A stretch of 64,000 nt of DNA. It comes from Cordia subcordata. Its lineage: Eukaryota > Streptophyta > Magnoliopsida > Boraginales > Cordiaceae. This document shows positions 55,245-64,000 of the stretch, in pieces. Under the pieces are notes generated by a model, which saw only the letters and a program-made list of their open reading frames with translations, ran no database searches and was not told the origin of the DNA. The stretch's first letter is position 1, and each line of letters begins with the position of its first letter. The DNA is taken from positions 7,998,001-8,062,000 of the forward strand of contig JAPTOF010000015.1 in the NCBI GenBank assembly GCA_028554755.1. The letters run 5' to 3'. The translations under genes and the position numbers were made by a program.

Positions 55245-56640
55245 TTGCTTGCCCCCAAGCTAGCTCAATCTTAAGTTTATTTCTAAAACTGATGCCAAGG
55301 GTTACCTAAGGGATTGATTCTGTATCAAAGTTAGTCTAAGAAGCATGAAGGGGGCATTCCTATTGTGGAAAGATCCCTAAGCCTTTTTGGATCTTCCTTT
55401 TACTCATAAGGGGTCTCGTTCCTTGTGGGAATCTCCCAAGCAGCCAAACCACCACGAGCCTAGGATTCTAACACACGCACTCGGGATGTTGAGATTTCAT
55501 GCCCTTTCAACTAACATGACCTCCCCAACATGCACAAAGCCTCAAAGTCATGAAGAAAGAGAATATACAAACACAATGGCTTAAACATGCCTTATTCACA
55601 TATCTACATAGAGGATAACTTGTGCTAAGTTGACATTGTGTCACTTATGCACTTATTCACAAAACTTTTTGGTGCCTTTGGATTTTTTTCTCTTTTTCAC
55701 TTTATATATATATATACATATACATATATATATATATATGTACCTTTGTGCCTTTTTCAATTCAATTTTTTTTTTTTTGATTTTTCATACTTTGCATTGT
55801 ATTCACAAAAAGAAAAGAAAAAGAAAGGGTTTAACACATCAAAAAGAACCAATCAAGGAAGGGCACTCATATCAACAACCCTTTTTCAACACTCTTTCCT
55901 ACCAAGCTATGGGGTGGCTACAAGGGTCATTCTTTAAAGGTCCTCACTCCCCACAACTTTGAAGGGCATCCCCTCCAAGACTTGGCTTTCAAACCACTAT
56001 ATTCATTTCTGCACAATGCATCTCATATTCACCAATCAATAGAGTCGATCACAATGATCAACAAGGAAATAAATGACTCCACATGAATTAAAATTGAAAA
56101 CTTTTCACCATTTTTAAACACATTTTAAGCACATATGCAATCTACCCTAAACAAAATATATAACAAGAAAACCAAACTCCCATACCCCCAAACTAAACTT
56201 TGCTTGTCTTCAACCAAATAGATCAAAACACATAAACGAGCAAATTGGAATTACAAAGCAAGTAAGGGTGGTGGGGATGGGGTAAAAACATAAGGAGCAA
56301 GTGGAGAAAGGATAAATACAACCTTGCATTTTCTTCAAAGTTTTCCATGCCAATGATAAATCATCATACTACTAATCCTGTGACTTACAATTCACAAACA
56401 CTCACAAAGAAAACAAGATTAGTAGTATTGCCTATGCATGCTTGCATTGGCATGTGCAATAATAAGCAATGGTTTATCTTATGGGACAAAGGATTGGGAT
56501 TCAACACTTTGATGTCGGTGGAAGAAAAAGGAAGAAAATAAAAAGGGAACAGAGTGAAACAAATGCAAAGTTGCAAAATTAAACCTACATTGCCTCTTAG
56601 TAGCGCTAACCACCATGCCATCAGTCGGGCAAACACCAAC
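55245..56640 (-). other. B 3' internal untranslated region
   Basis: There is no supported gene. It has a TA-rich block (55704-55741), a T-rich block, the purine tract 55807-55829 and family blocks shared with E4, E5 and E6. A GTAGCGCTA-like box with AAGAGGCA near 56590-56610 is the counterpart of the E6 hairpin box just after the coding region. Confidence 0.6.
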
Positions 56641-57700
56641 TCATCTTCGACTTCCATAGATGGGATCCTGAAGCATTAAAACCTCCACTCGAGCCATGCT
56701 TGGATCATATGCATGCTTCAGGCATTGCCCATTCACTGTCAACTCTAGGCCATCCTTTAAGTCTTTAATCTTGACAGCTCCTGAAGGGTAGGCAACCAAC
56801 ACCTCATATGGATCATCCTATCTTGTCTTGAGTGTTCCTGGGAAGAGTTTCAATCGTGAGTTAAATAACTAAACTTTATTGGAGGGAGAGAATGATTTCT
56901 TAATGATGTGTTTATCATGAATTGTCTTCATCCTATCCTTATAAAGCTTGGCATTCTCATATGCCTGAAATCTAAGCTCTTCCAATTCCGTTAGGTCTAG
57001 CTTTCTTTTTTCACCCGCTCTTGCCAAATCAAAATTTAAGGCTTTAATGGCCTAATAAGCTTTATGCTCAAGTTCTACCGACAAGTGCAAGCTTTCCCAT
57101 AAATCAATCTATATGGAGACATATCAATGGGAGTCTTAAACATCGTACGGTAAGCCCAAAAAACATCACTTAGCCTAATAGACCAATCTTTCCTATCAGG
57201 CCTAACTGTTTTATCTAAAATGTGCTTGATCTCCCTATTGGACACCTCTACTTGTCTACTAGTTTGCGGGTGATAAGGAATAGATACCTTATGGGTGACT
57301 GAATATCTTCTCAACAAGGCCTCTAAAGTCCTATGGTGAAAATGCAAAACCCCATCACTAATCAAGATCATAGGGACTCCAAATCTGAAGAAAATGTTCT
57401 TTTTGATGAACTTAACCACTACCCTATGGTCATTAGTGCGTATGGGAATTGCCTCAACCTATTTGGACACATAATCAACAGTCAGTAAAATGTATTGGTA
57501 CCCAAAAGGTGGAAATGGACCTATGAAATCTATACCCCAAACATCAAATAACTCACATGGAAAAATAGGGGATAATTGCATCATGTTTCTCCTAGAGATG
57601 GACCCGGATTGTTGACATTTAAAAAACTTTTTACAATACTCTTGGGCATCCCTAAAGAGAGTTGGCCAAAATAATCCACATTACAAGACCTTGGCAGTGG
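56641..57700 (-). pseudogene. B integrase and pol C-terminus
   Basis: Starting at the deletion junction, the frame reads CGLFWPTLFRDAQEYCKKF and FKCQQSG (zinc region), then WGIDFIGPFPPFGYQYILLT (first catalytic Asp). An in-frame TAG follows, then 57419-57075: [31 protein letters not shown] (second Asp), [20 protein letters not shown] (Glu) and [21 protein letters not shown] one-base loss near 57085 shifts the frame; beyond it [10 protein letters not shown] and RAGEKRKLDLTELEELRFQA continue to the pol end near 56650 with more stops. Catalytic D, D and E remain. Confidence 0.87.
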
Positions 57701-58955
57701 TCTTCTTCCCAAAGACTGAGAAATCATCCACGAATATCTCTAAATGCCTCTCAATCATGTCACTAAAAATGGCCATCATACACCTCTGGAAAGTCGCTGA
57801 GGCATTACAAAGACCAAAGGGCATTCTCCTATAGGCAAAAGTGCCATAGGGACAAGTAAAGGTGGTCTTTTCTTGGTCCTCGAGAAATACAGGGATCTGA
57901 TTATAACCCGAATAGCCATCTAGAAAACAATAGTAGCTATGCCCAGCTACTCGAACTAAAATCTAATCTAGAAAAGGCAATGGGAAATGATCCTTCCTAG
58001 CTTTGGAGTTGAGCTTCCTATAATCAATACAAACTCTCCATCCCGTGGGAGTACGTGTAGGGATAAACTCTTCTCTCTCATTTTCCATAACCGTGATCTC
58101 GAACTTCTTAGGTACAACTTGAATCGGGCTAACCAACTCACTATCGGAGATCGGATAAATAATGACTGTATCTAAAAGCTTAATGATCTTTTTCTTAACT
58201 ATTTCGCTTATGTGTGGGTTTAGCCTCCTTTGCATTTCCCAAGAATGAACGGCTCTATCTTCAAGGTGAATACGATGCACACAAACTAAAGGGTCAATAC
58301 CTCTCAAATCATCAATTTTACACCCTATAGCCTTCTTATGTTTCCTAAGAACCTCTAAGAGACGCTCTTCTTGCTTACTAGAAAGATCGGAAGAAATAAT
58401 GACTGGAAAGGTCTTACTAAGGCCTAGGAATGTATACTTCAAATGATCAGAAAGGGGTTTGAGCTCTAAAGAAGGGCTAGGCTCTACCAAGGGGGACTTA
58501 ACCTCAACATTATCAATGGGGACATCAATAGAATCGAGACTAGAAGGATTAATCTCAAGTGACTTATCAATCAAATGACTCTCAATCAACGAAGTAGAAG
58601 ATACACATTTCCGCTTTAAGGTGTCTAAATCAAAGCTAGACATCAATTCCTCAAATTTTCTCAAATCTCCTCTATCGGTCATAGTTCTTTCTACAAGATC
58701 CTTAACACAAGAATCAACCACATCAACTCTAAAGCACTCTTCTCTATCTTCTCCTTCTATACTAGCCCTATTCACCGCCTCAGCAACCTTCATAGTGGAT
58801 CTTAAATTCCCAAATTTCATCTCTAATAACCCCGACCTACAATGAATAATGGCATCTGCGGTGGCAAGGAAGGGGCGACTTAGAAGAATAGGTCTAGAAT
58901 ATCTAGAGTCATGTCCTGAATCCATATCTAACACCATGAAGTCAATAGGGTACAC
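57700..58955 (-). pseudogene. B protease end and reverse transcriptase, 3'-deleted
   Basis: The 330-codon frame (58955-57963) begins in the protease C-terminal part (MYPIDFMVLDMDSG, RPILLSRPFLATADAIIHC). After an acidic linker it enters reverse transcriptase (SELVSPIQVVPKK, TPTGWRVCIDYRKLN, HFPLPFLD). A TAG stops the frame, but homology continues: CFLDGYSGYNQIP, KTTFTCPYGTFAYRRMPFGL, CNASATFQRCMMAIF and the catalytic FVDD followed by FSVFG. Right after this the sequence jumps to integrase at about 57700-57712, so the thumb/connection part and RNase H are gone. Confidence 0.9.
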
Positions 58956-59787
58956 AAACTAACCTACCTATACCATAACATCGTTTATCACACCCCTAGG
59001 TCTACGCTCGGACTTATCAGCCAACTAAAGAGTAATGTGTAGGAGATAACTCACCTAGACCTAGCTATTGATAGATGGAGTAAGGAATACGATTCAAACT
59101 AGATCTTAAATCTAACAAGGCGTGATCAATCTGGGTTTCTCGGATCCTACAAGGAATGGTAAAAGCTCCGGGGTTACTCATTTTGGCTAGGAGGCCCAAA
59201 GTACAAATATTACTCACCTTCTCCGTAAGCCTCACCTTCTTAAGAATGTTCGATGGCCTACGCTTTCTTGTCCAAAGATCTTTAAAGAATTTAGAATAGG
59301 AGAGAATAGAAAGGATTGCATCTATCAAAGTAAGATTGACTTTAAGGTCTTTAAGATGCTCTAAAACCTTAAAAAACCTAGAATCCTCACTAGGTGTAGG
59401 CCTCTCTAAGACAAATGGAAAGGGAACTCTAGGCTCAACACCTCTAGGCATATGGGAATCATTAATGGGCTCTTTTCCCTCCTGATAAGGGCGTGAAGTA
59501 CTACTCTCTCCATGGTCTCTGGCAGGCTCATCTCTCTCAACAAGACCCTCTCTAGAATTTCCTTTAATAGGGCTATTATGTGGTGCTCTAGACTCGAAAG
59601 GACTACTAGGTACAGGCACTGGAAAGTCAACTCCTACCCTATTATCCACTACCCTATCGTTTCTAAGAGTGGTGATGGCCTTAGCCTGGGCTTGAAGGGG
59701 ATAAGTGGTATTAGTGGAGGAATAGGACTGGACTCTAGGGTTCACCTCCAACTGAGAAGGAAATTTCTTGGGGTCTCTAGCGCTCAA
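58956..59787 (-). pseudogene. B gag-pol linker and protease
   Basis: The 240-codon frame (59787-59065) has a charged linker (RAPHNSPIKGNSREGLVERD) and then SYSKFFKDLWTRKRR, FTIPCRIRETQ and ALLDLRSSLNRIPYSIYQ. At the protease active site, Asp-Leu is followed by Arg-Ser-Ser where the family has Gly-Ala-Ser, so the catalytic Asp stays but the essential Gly is lost. A TAG, a frameshift and two more stops separate this from the 58955 frame. Confidence 0.8.
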
Positions 59788-60024
59788 CTAACTAGCAATC
59801 TATCCTAACTGTGCCTTAAACCTCGCCATTTACTACCTATTTTCTGCCAATTCTTATTGCTGGTTCTAAATGAACTACATTATTTTCATCATGTCATTAC
59901 TAGGAGGCTGGCTACTAGAAGGAGTAGGTAAACCCTGAGGTTGAGAAGCACTAGTGAGACGGGGTTGATTAAGATGATAGAAGCCTAGGGGATATTAACG
60001 ATAGGGTCACTACTGAGGTGGAGC

Positions 60025-60243
60025 CTAAGGATGTGAACTAGACTCATGGTGGCCTTGTTTCCAAGAAAATTTTAGGTTGTCCCTCCAACCCGGATTGTAT
60101 GTGTTCGAGTGTGGATTATACTCATGAGAATAACCTTGTGTGCCACGCACTTGCTCTTTCATGAATTCAGGAAATTGAGAAGCGAAAGGGCAAGCTATGG
60201 TCTCATGAGATGACTCGGAACACAATGCACAAAATTCAACAAC
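60025..60243 (-). pseudogene. B gag C-terminal zinc knuckle
   Basis: After a TAA at about 60244 the frame continues with a CCHC knuckle, CALCSESSHETIAC, then FPEFMKEQVRGTQGYSHEYN and NTYNPGWRDNLKFSW. These bind packaged RNA in Gypsy gag proteins. The knuckle is intact, unlike that of E3. Confidence 0.82.
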
Positions 60244-61287
60244 TTAAAGGGCAGAGGAAAAACCTATAGAACTAGTCCTATAACCTTGGGATGAAAAAGA
60301 CAAAGAAATGAATTGATGTAGCTTATTTGTCAAAGCCTCAACCTTAGCAGGTAAATTTAAAGAAACTCCAACCTTACAAACACTTCTCTTGTTGCCTCCC
60401 TGACTAGACCTTTCTACGGAAAAATTTTGAAAAGAACTTTCAGGCATCAACTCTATTTTCTCCCATGCCTCAGTTGATCTCAAGAGATAGAAGCCACCAC
60501 TAGAGGCGGCATTGACCATCATCCTATTTTGTTCATTTAAACCTTGGAAGAAATATTGAAATAGGTCATGATTGCCATACTCGTGATGTGGACATTGTCT
60601 AAGAAGATCCTTGAACCTCTCCCAAGCCTCATGAAAGGATTCTAGATCATGTTGGGAGAAAGTCATAATGGCAGTCCTAAAGTCGGCCGTCTTGGCCATG
60701 GGATAAAATTTTTGAAAGAACTTAGATTGATGCTCAGACCATGTAGTAATGCAACTGTTAGGTAAGGAATGCAACCAAGCCCTAGCCTTGTCCTTAAGAG
60801 AGAAAGGAAACAATCTTAGACGTATGACCTCTTGGGAGACATTGAGGACATGGACAGTGGAATTTATTTCAACAAAATCAGTGATATGATCTAAAGGACT
60901 CTCATTGCTTCTCCCATAGAAGGAAGGAAGCATAGCCAACATATTAGGCTTAATCTCGAATTTTGTCTCCCCCAAACCCAGAATTTGAATAGCCAAATTA
61001 GGCCCAAAGGCTTCGGGAAGAAAGAATTGCCTAAGAGTGGGTTTCTCATTTATAGGTGGGTTTAGTCTACGGGGTTCTTGTCTAAAATGATCTTGGGTAT
61101 GATGCCCATGGTGATCATGAGATGGAATGGGATTCATCAGAGGATTGGAAAGATTAGAAGGATGATTGGGATCGGGCATCTTCTCAAGCAGATCTTCTAA
61201 ATTCCTAAAATGCCTAGCAATTCTATCAGGTTCAGGATTAAGAGGAACTAGGGGATTTCCAAGAGATCTTCTACCAAGCATGCACAA
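60244..61287 (-). CDS. B gag (retrotransposon gag domain), nearly intact
   Basis: This is the particle-forming protein and the best-preserved Gypsy frame in the window (347 codons). The start MLGRRSLGNPLVPLNPEP is at 61281; comparison with E3 favours this ATG over the one two codons upstream. Residues about 105-290 are the gag domain: LAMLPSFYGRSNESPLDHIT, VIRLRLFPFSLKDKARAWLH, TTWSEHQSKFFQKFYPMAK, DLESFHEAWERFKDLLRQCP and FFQGLNEQNRMMVNAASSGG. The C-terminal part (VEALTNKLHQFISLSFSS) could form a helix. A TAA at 60244 cuts it off from its zinc knuckle. Confidence 0.88.
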   Translation of the reverse strand: MCMLGRRSLGNPLVPLNPEPDRIARHFRNLEDLLEKMPDPNHPSNLSNPLMNPIPSHDHHGHHTQDHFRQEPRRLNPPINEKPTLRQFFLPEAFGPNLAIQILGLGETKFEIKPNMLAMLPSFYGRSNESPLDHITDFVEINSTVHVLNVSQEVIRLRLFPFSLKDKARAWLHSLPNSCITTWSEHQSKFFQKFYPMAKTADFRTAIMTFSQHDLESFHEAWERFKDLLRQCPHHEYGNHDLFQYFFQGLNEQNRMMVNAASSGGFYLLRSTEAWEKIELMPESSFQNFSVERSSQGGNKRSVCKVGVSLNLPAKVEALTNKLHQFISLSFSSQGYRTSSIGFSSAL

Positions 61288-61496
61288 ACTATCCTAACTC
61301 CGGCCACTTCAACCCCCGAAAACTTTAATATTCCTAAAAATAAAGACAAAAGTTGAAATAGAAAAACCAAAAACTAAAGCAAGATAATATAAACAATAAA
61401 CAAGATAAGCAAAAACTAGACAAACAATAAAGGAAAATCAAGGAAACAAGAAAAGCATCTACCAAAACACACAAACAAAGAATGCAAACCACCGTG
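61288..61496 (-). other. B leader between primer site and gag
   Basis: About 210 A-rich bases on the plus strand with no frame. Just before gag there is a stretch resembling that upstream of E3 gag. Confidence 0.6.
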
Positions 61497-61516
61497 CCTC
61501 CTCCGCAAAGGTGCCA
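61497..61516 (-). promoter_or_regulatory. B primer binding site (tRNA-Asp type)
   Basis: The sense strand reads TGGCACCTTTGCGGAGGAGG, six bases after the 5' LTR end. It relates to the tRNA-Asp-type site used by E3-E5. Confidence 0.82.
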
Positions 61517-61522
61517 AGAACT

Positions 61523-63410
61523 TGATCGTTGTCTTTTGAGTACAAGCTCTTAGACCCGTAAGAGCACGAATCGGTGTAGTAAAGTGTATGCAAGTGCAAG
61601 GTAGATTCCACAGGGAGGCTATGTTGTGAGATTGATTCTACGTGTGTGTTCTAGAGTGTGCCTAAAAAGAAACCTAAACTGTCTATTTTTTGGATTTTGG
61701 ATGGTCGGGAGCTCTAGCTAAAATGAATTAAACTAAACTATAAGAATGGAAAAGTGGGGGACGAGCTAATTTAAAGGAACTAACAATTGGAAAGGTGTCA
61801 CGATGACTTCAAGTTATGAATGGGTGATTCTATACTCAAATGTTATGGGATTAAAGAATGATAGTTTACTTTCATAATTGCCCTTAACTAGGTTGCTAAA
61901 TCAGTGTCTTAATTTGCCCTTAGGACACGGTGCGGGTCTGTCCCTAGACGGCACCTCCTAGAGCCACAGTGTGCTCCTTATGACCTAGGGCCTTAAGAAT
62001 GATCAATTAGCTTCCTAGGTGACTTAGAATGAACCTACCCTAGTATCTAAATCATTGGCTGGATTAAAGCCAAGATCTAGTGTCGCTAAGGTCAACAAAA
62101 CCTATCCTGAACACTATTAGTTGGATTTAAAGTCAAAGGAGTCTCGGCCTAGGCTAGCCCTAAATTACTTACCGTCATTCTAAGGTCACTACAGTGAGAT
62201 TTGACTTGATAGCACATTCATACATGTTTAGGGCAAGGTGCTCGTGAATAAAAGGATCTATTCAACTATCAAACATCGTCATGCTAGGATTACACCATTA
62301 GAAGCTATTAACAACCAACATGTATGCGTTGCGGAAGTCGTATTCACTACTAGGCAAGTAAATATACACATAGACATAAATATAAGCATTACGCACTTCA
62401 TAGCATCCACATATAAACATGTTGACATGATTATAGCATGGATTTGATGTGTTTAGTAATAAATAGACTTCAATTTATACACATACTTCTCATTTAGGCA
62501 TTTAATCAAAAACTTAGACATGAATGAGAAAATAACCATTTGAACAAGGAAATCAAACATGTATATATTCAGCCATTGAATCCCATATCATAAGAGTATA
62601 TAGCTAACCCATTACATAAGTTAAATCACCCTACACAAGTCTACTCAATATAATAAGAGATAGAATGAAAGAGAGTTTATGAAGCTTCAATTTCATCCTA
62701 GCGAATCTTGTACAAAGCTCTTGAGAAAACTTGAATCCAAATGTTTGAAACCCTCTAAATACTCTTGCTTCAAGGTGATGAAATGTGTGAGAGAGTGTGT
62801 GTGATATGGGTGAAGACTAAGGTTAAGTGTGTGTGTGTATGTGTGTGATGGGTGTGTTAAGATCCTCTCCAGAATTGTCAAAAAGATTCCCCCTTTTAAG
62901 TCTAAAAATTGGGCTTTTATATCAGCTTTTTACGAACTGTCGGTCGACCTAGCGATTGGCTTCTCTTTGTAGCTCGATTGGCTTTTTGGTAATGTTTTCT
63001 GGACTGCCCAGTTGACCTAGCCGGTCGACCAGCTTTGGAGGGGTGGTTGTCCAGTTATTTTAGCACCTCTCTGGAGCTAGGTAGACTGGCTCCTTCTCTT
63101 AAGTCGTTCGGCTGACTTTCTTCCTCCATTCTTTGTCTTTCTGGCCTTCGATCTTCTCTTTTTAACCTATACATCTCCCATCTTCATAACCTATCTTCGC
63201 CCAATCTCGATCTTAACCCAAAGTTCACCTAAATCATTGAAAACAAGCAATTAGTGTAGCAATTTGTCTCTTAAACTCAATATGTACATTTGTTTACGCT
63301 TAAGCCTTTTCTTATCAAAAGCATTACACCAATGCATCTTTATGAGCACTTAATACCTCTTAATCATAGGCAAATAACAATGCAAACACACATAAAAACA
63401 CAACACATCA
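61523..63410 (-). repeat. B 5' LTR
   Basis: 1888 bases, collinear with the 3' LTR. The sense TATA-like box GATATAAAAG is at 62914-62923, and U3 has CGGTCGACC/CCGGTCGACC motifs at 62940-63050. Unusually, the LTR is not the outer end of the element: PPT-side sequence and a second LTR fragment follow to 63641. Confidence 0.9.
62914..62923 (-). promoter_or_regulatory. B 5' LTR TATA-like box
   Basis: The sense strand reads GATATAAAAG followed by CCC. It lies downstream (in the sense direction) of the GGTCGAC motif cluster. Confidence 0.5.
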
Positions 63411-63641
63411 ACATCCCTAAACCTTCTCTTTCTTGTCACCAAGCAAGCTCAATCTTAAGTTTATTTCTAAAACTGATGCCAAGGGTTACCTAAGGGATTG
63501 ATTCTCTATCAAAGTTAGTCTAAGAAGCATGAAAGGGGCATTCCTATTGTGGAAAGATCCCTAGGCCTCTTTATGAGCACTTAATACCTCTTAATCATAG
63601 GCAAATAACAATGCAAAAACACACAAAAACATAATACATCA
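63411..63641 (-). repeat. Extra PPT-side fragment and second LTR end at the B 5' boundary
   Basis: 63411-63566 matches 55226-55385 (polypurine tract and adjacent internal sequence). 63567-63641 repeats the LTR end already present at 63339-63410. The outer end carries the matching target duplication, so this belongs to B. In element order it reads: LTR start, internal 3' end, full LTR, internal, LTR. Confidence 0.85.
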
Positions 63642-64000
63642 AATTCACACACACACTTCACACTCAATTTTCATACACATAAAACCCTTACTAATCCACC
63701 TCATACACTCTCACACACTAAAACACCTAGATTCAAGCTTTTTAGAGGGATTTAAGACTTGGGATTTCAAGAGTTGCTCAAAGGATTGTAAAGCTACTTC
63801 AAGGATGAAAGGGGAGTTTATCTATTTCCTCTTTCTCATATTTTCTATTATGGTTGAGTAGATCTATTTAGGATGACTTATCTTGTATTATGGGTTGACT
63901 ATATATTTGATTGTTACGGGATTTGATGGCTTAAAATACACACACACACATATGTATATGCTTTGTTTTTCTTGTTTCAATGGCTATTATTCAATACATG
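63642..64000 (+). repeat. E6 3' LTR, second segment (runs off window)
   Basis: It begins with the AATTC duplication (63642-63646) and aligns with E3 LTR positions about 31044-31422, ending at TTCAATACATG. The rest of the LTR lies outside the window. Confidence 0.88.

Larger units (their letters stand above)
53340..63641 (-). mobile_element. Gypsy element B (Athila-like), nested in the E6 LTR
   Basis: A minus-strand Ty3/Gypsy element of 10.3 kb: 5' LTR 61523-63410 plus an extra terminal fragment up to 63641, tRNA-Asp-type primer site, gag, protease, reverse transcriptase, integrase, polypurine tract and 3' LTR 53340-55225. Reverse transcriptase lies before integrase, which defines Gypsy. An internal deletion removes the end of reverse transcriptase and all of RNase H. 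With stops and frameshifts this copy is non-autonomous. A perfect 5-bp duplication supports a single insertion event. Confidence 0.92.

Noticed and set aside
1..64000. Any host gene with exons
   Set aside because: All coherent frames match TE proteins or element-specific repeats; the remainder is AT-rich or low-complexity.

Overview
This window looks like nuclear DNA of a flowering plant, probably a dicot, and almost all of it is transposable-element sequence. Every recognisable coding stretch belongs to a TE: a CACTA transposon, a gene with the 'putative gypsy-type transposase' domain, two Ty1/Copia elements plus a Copia LTR remnant, and at least four Ty3/Gypsy elements with tRNA-Asp-type primer sites (Athila-like, by inference). 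I found no host gene, tRNA, rRNA or CRISPR array. Nearly all TE genes carry stops and frameshifts, as expected for old heterochromatic or pericentromeric DNA. The species cannot be named from sequence alone.

Layout. 1-10061: 5' part of a CACTA (En/Spm) element on the minus strand. It holds broken TNP2 and TNPA-like genes, a long AT-rich leader, palindromic subterminal repeats and a terminal CACTA end at 10061. A small poly(A) retroposon with a 9-bp target duplication sits inside it at 1495-1577. 10062-12284: a promoter-like stretch and a broken gene of the gypsy-type transposase family, cut by a Gypsy LTR (12285-13696). 13772-23747: a Copia LTR fragment (C0) split by a complete Copia element of the same family (C1, 13879-23072, both LTRs present). 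23748-25208: a second Gypsy LTR, inverted relative to the first. 25209-30508: a second, degraded Copia element (C2). 30509-35422: Gypsy element E3 (5' LTR, gag, protease). 35423-42484 and 42485-50274: two adjacent non-autonomous Gypsy elements, E4 and E5, on the minus strand. 50275-53339 and 63642-64000: the 3' part (E6) of a plus-strand Gypsy element, probably the other half of E3. 53340-63641: Gypsy element B on the minus strand, inserted into the E6 3' LTR with a perfect AATTC duplication.

How the parts relate. Insertions are nested several deep: C1 in C0, E3 in the C2 5' LTR, E4 and E5 apparently in the E3/E6 element, and B in its 3' LTR. C1 and B once encoded a full set of proteins. E4 and E5 encode no recognisable gag or pol, but both keep a long related reading frame with a CCHC knuckle, a helical segment and acidic regions. 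A relative of its C-terminal part occurs in E6. That shared frame is the best candidate for something undescribed. Two other candidates are a repeated hairpin with paired base changes in the transcribed part of the Gypsy LTRs, and a GGTCGACC-type palindrome cluster in Gypsy U3 regions that also appears in the C1 leader.
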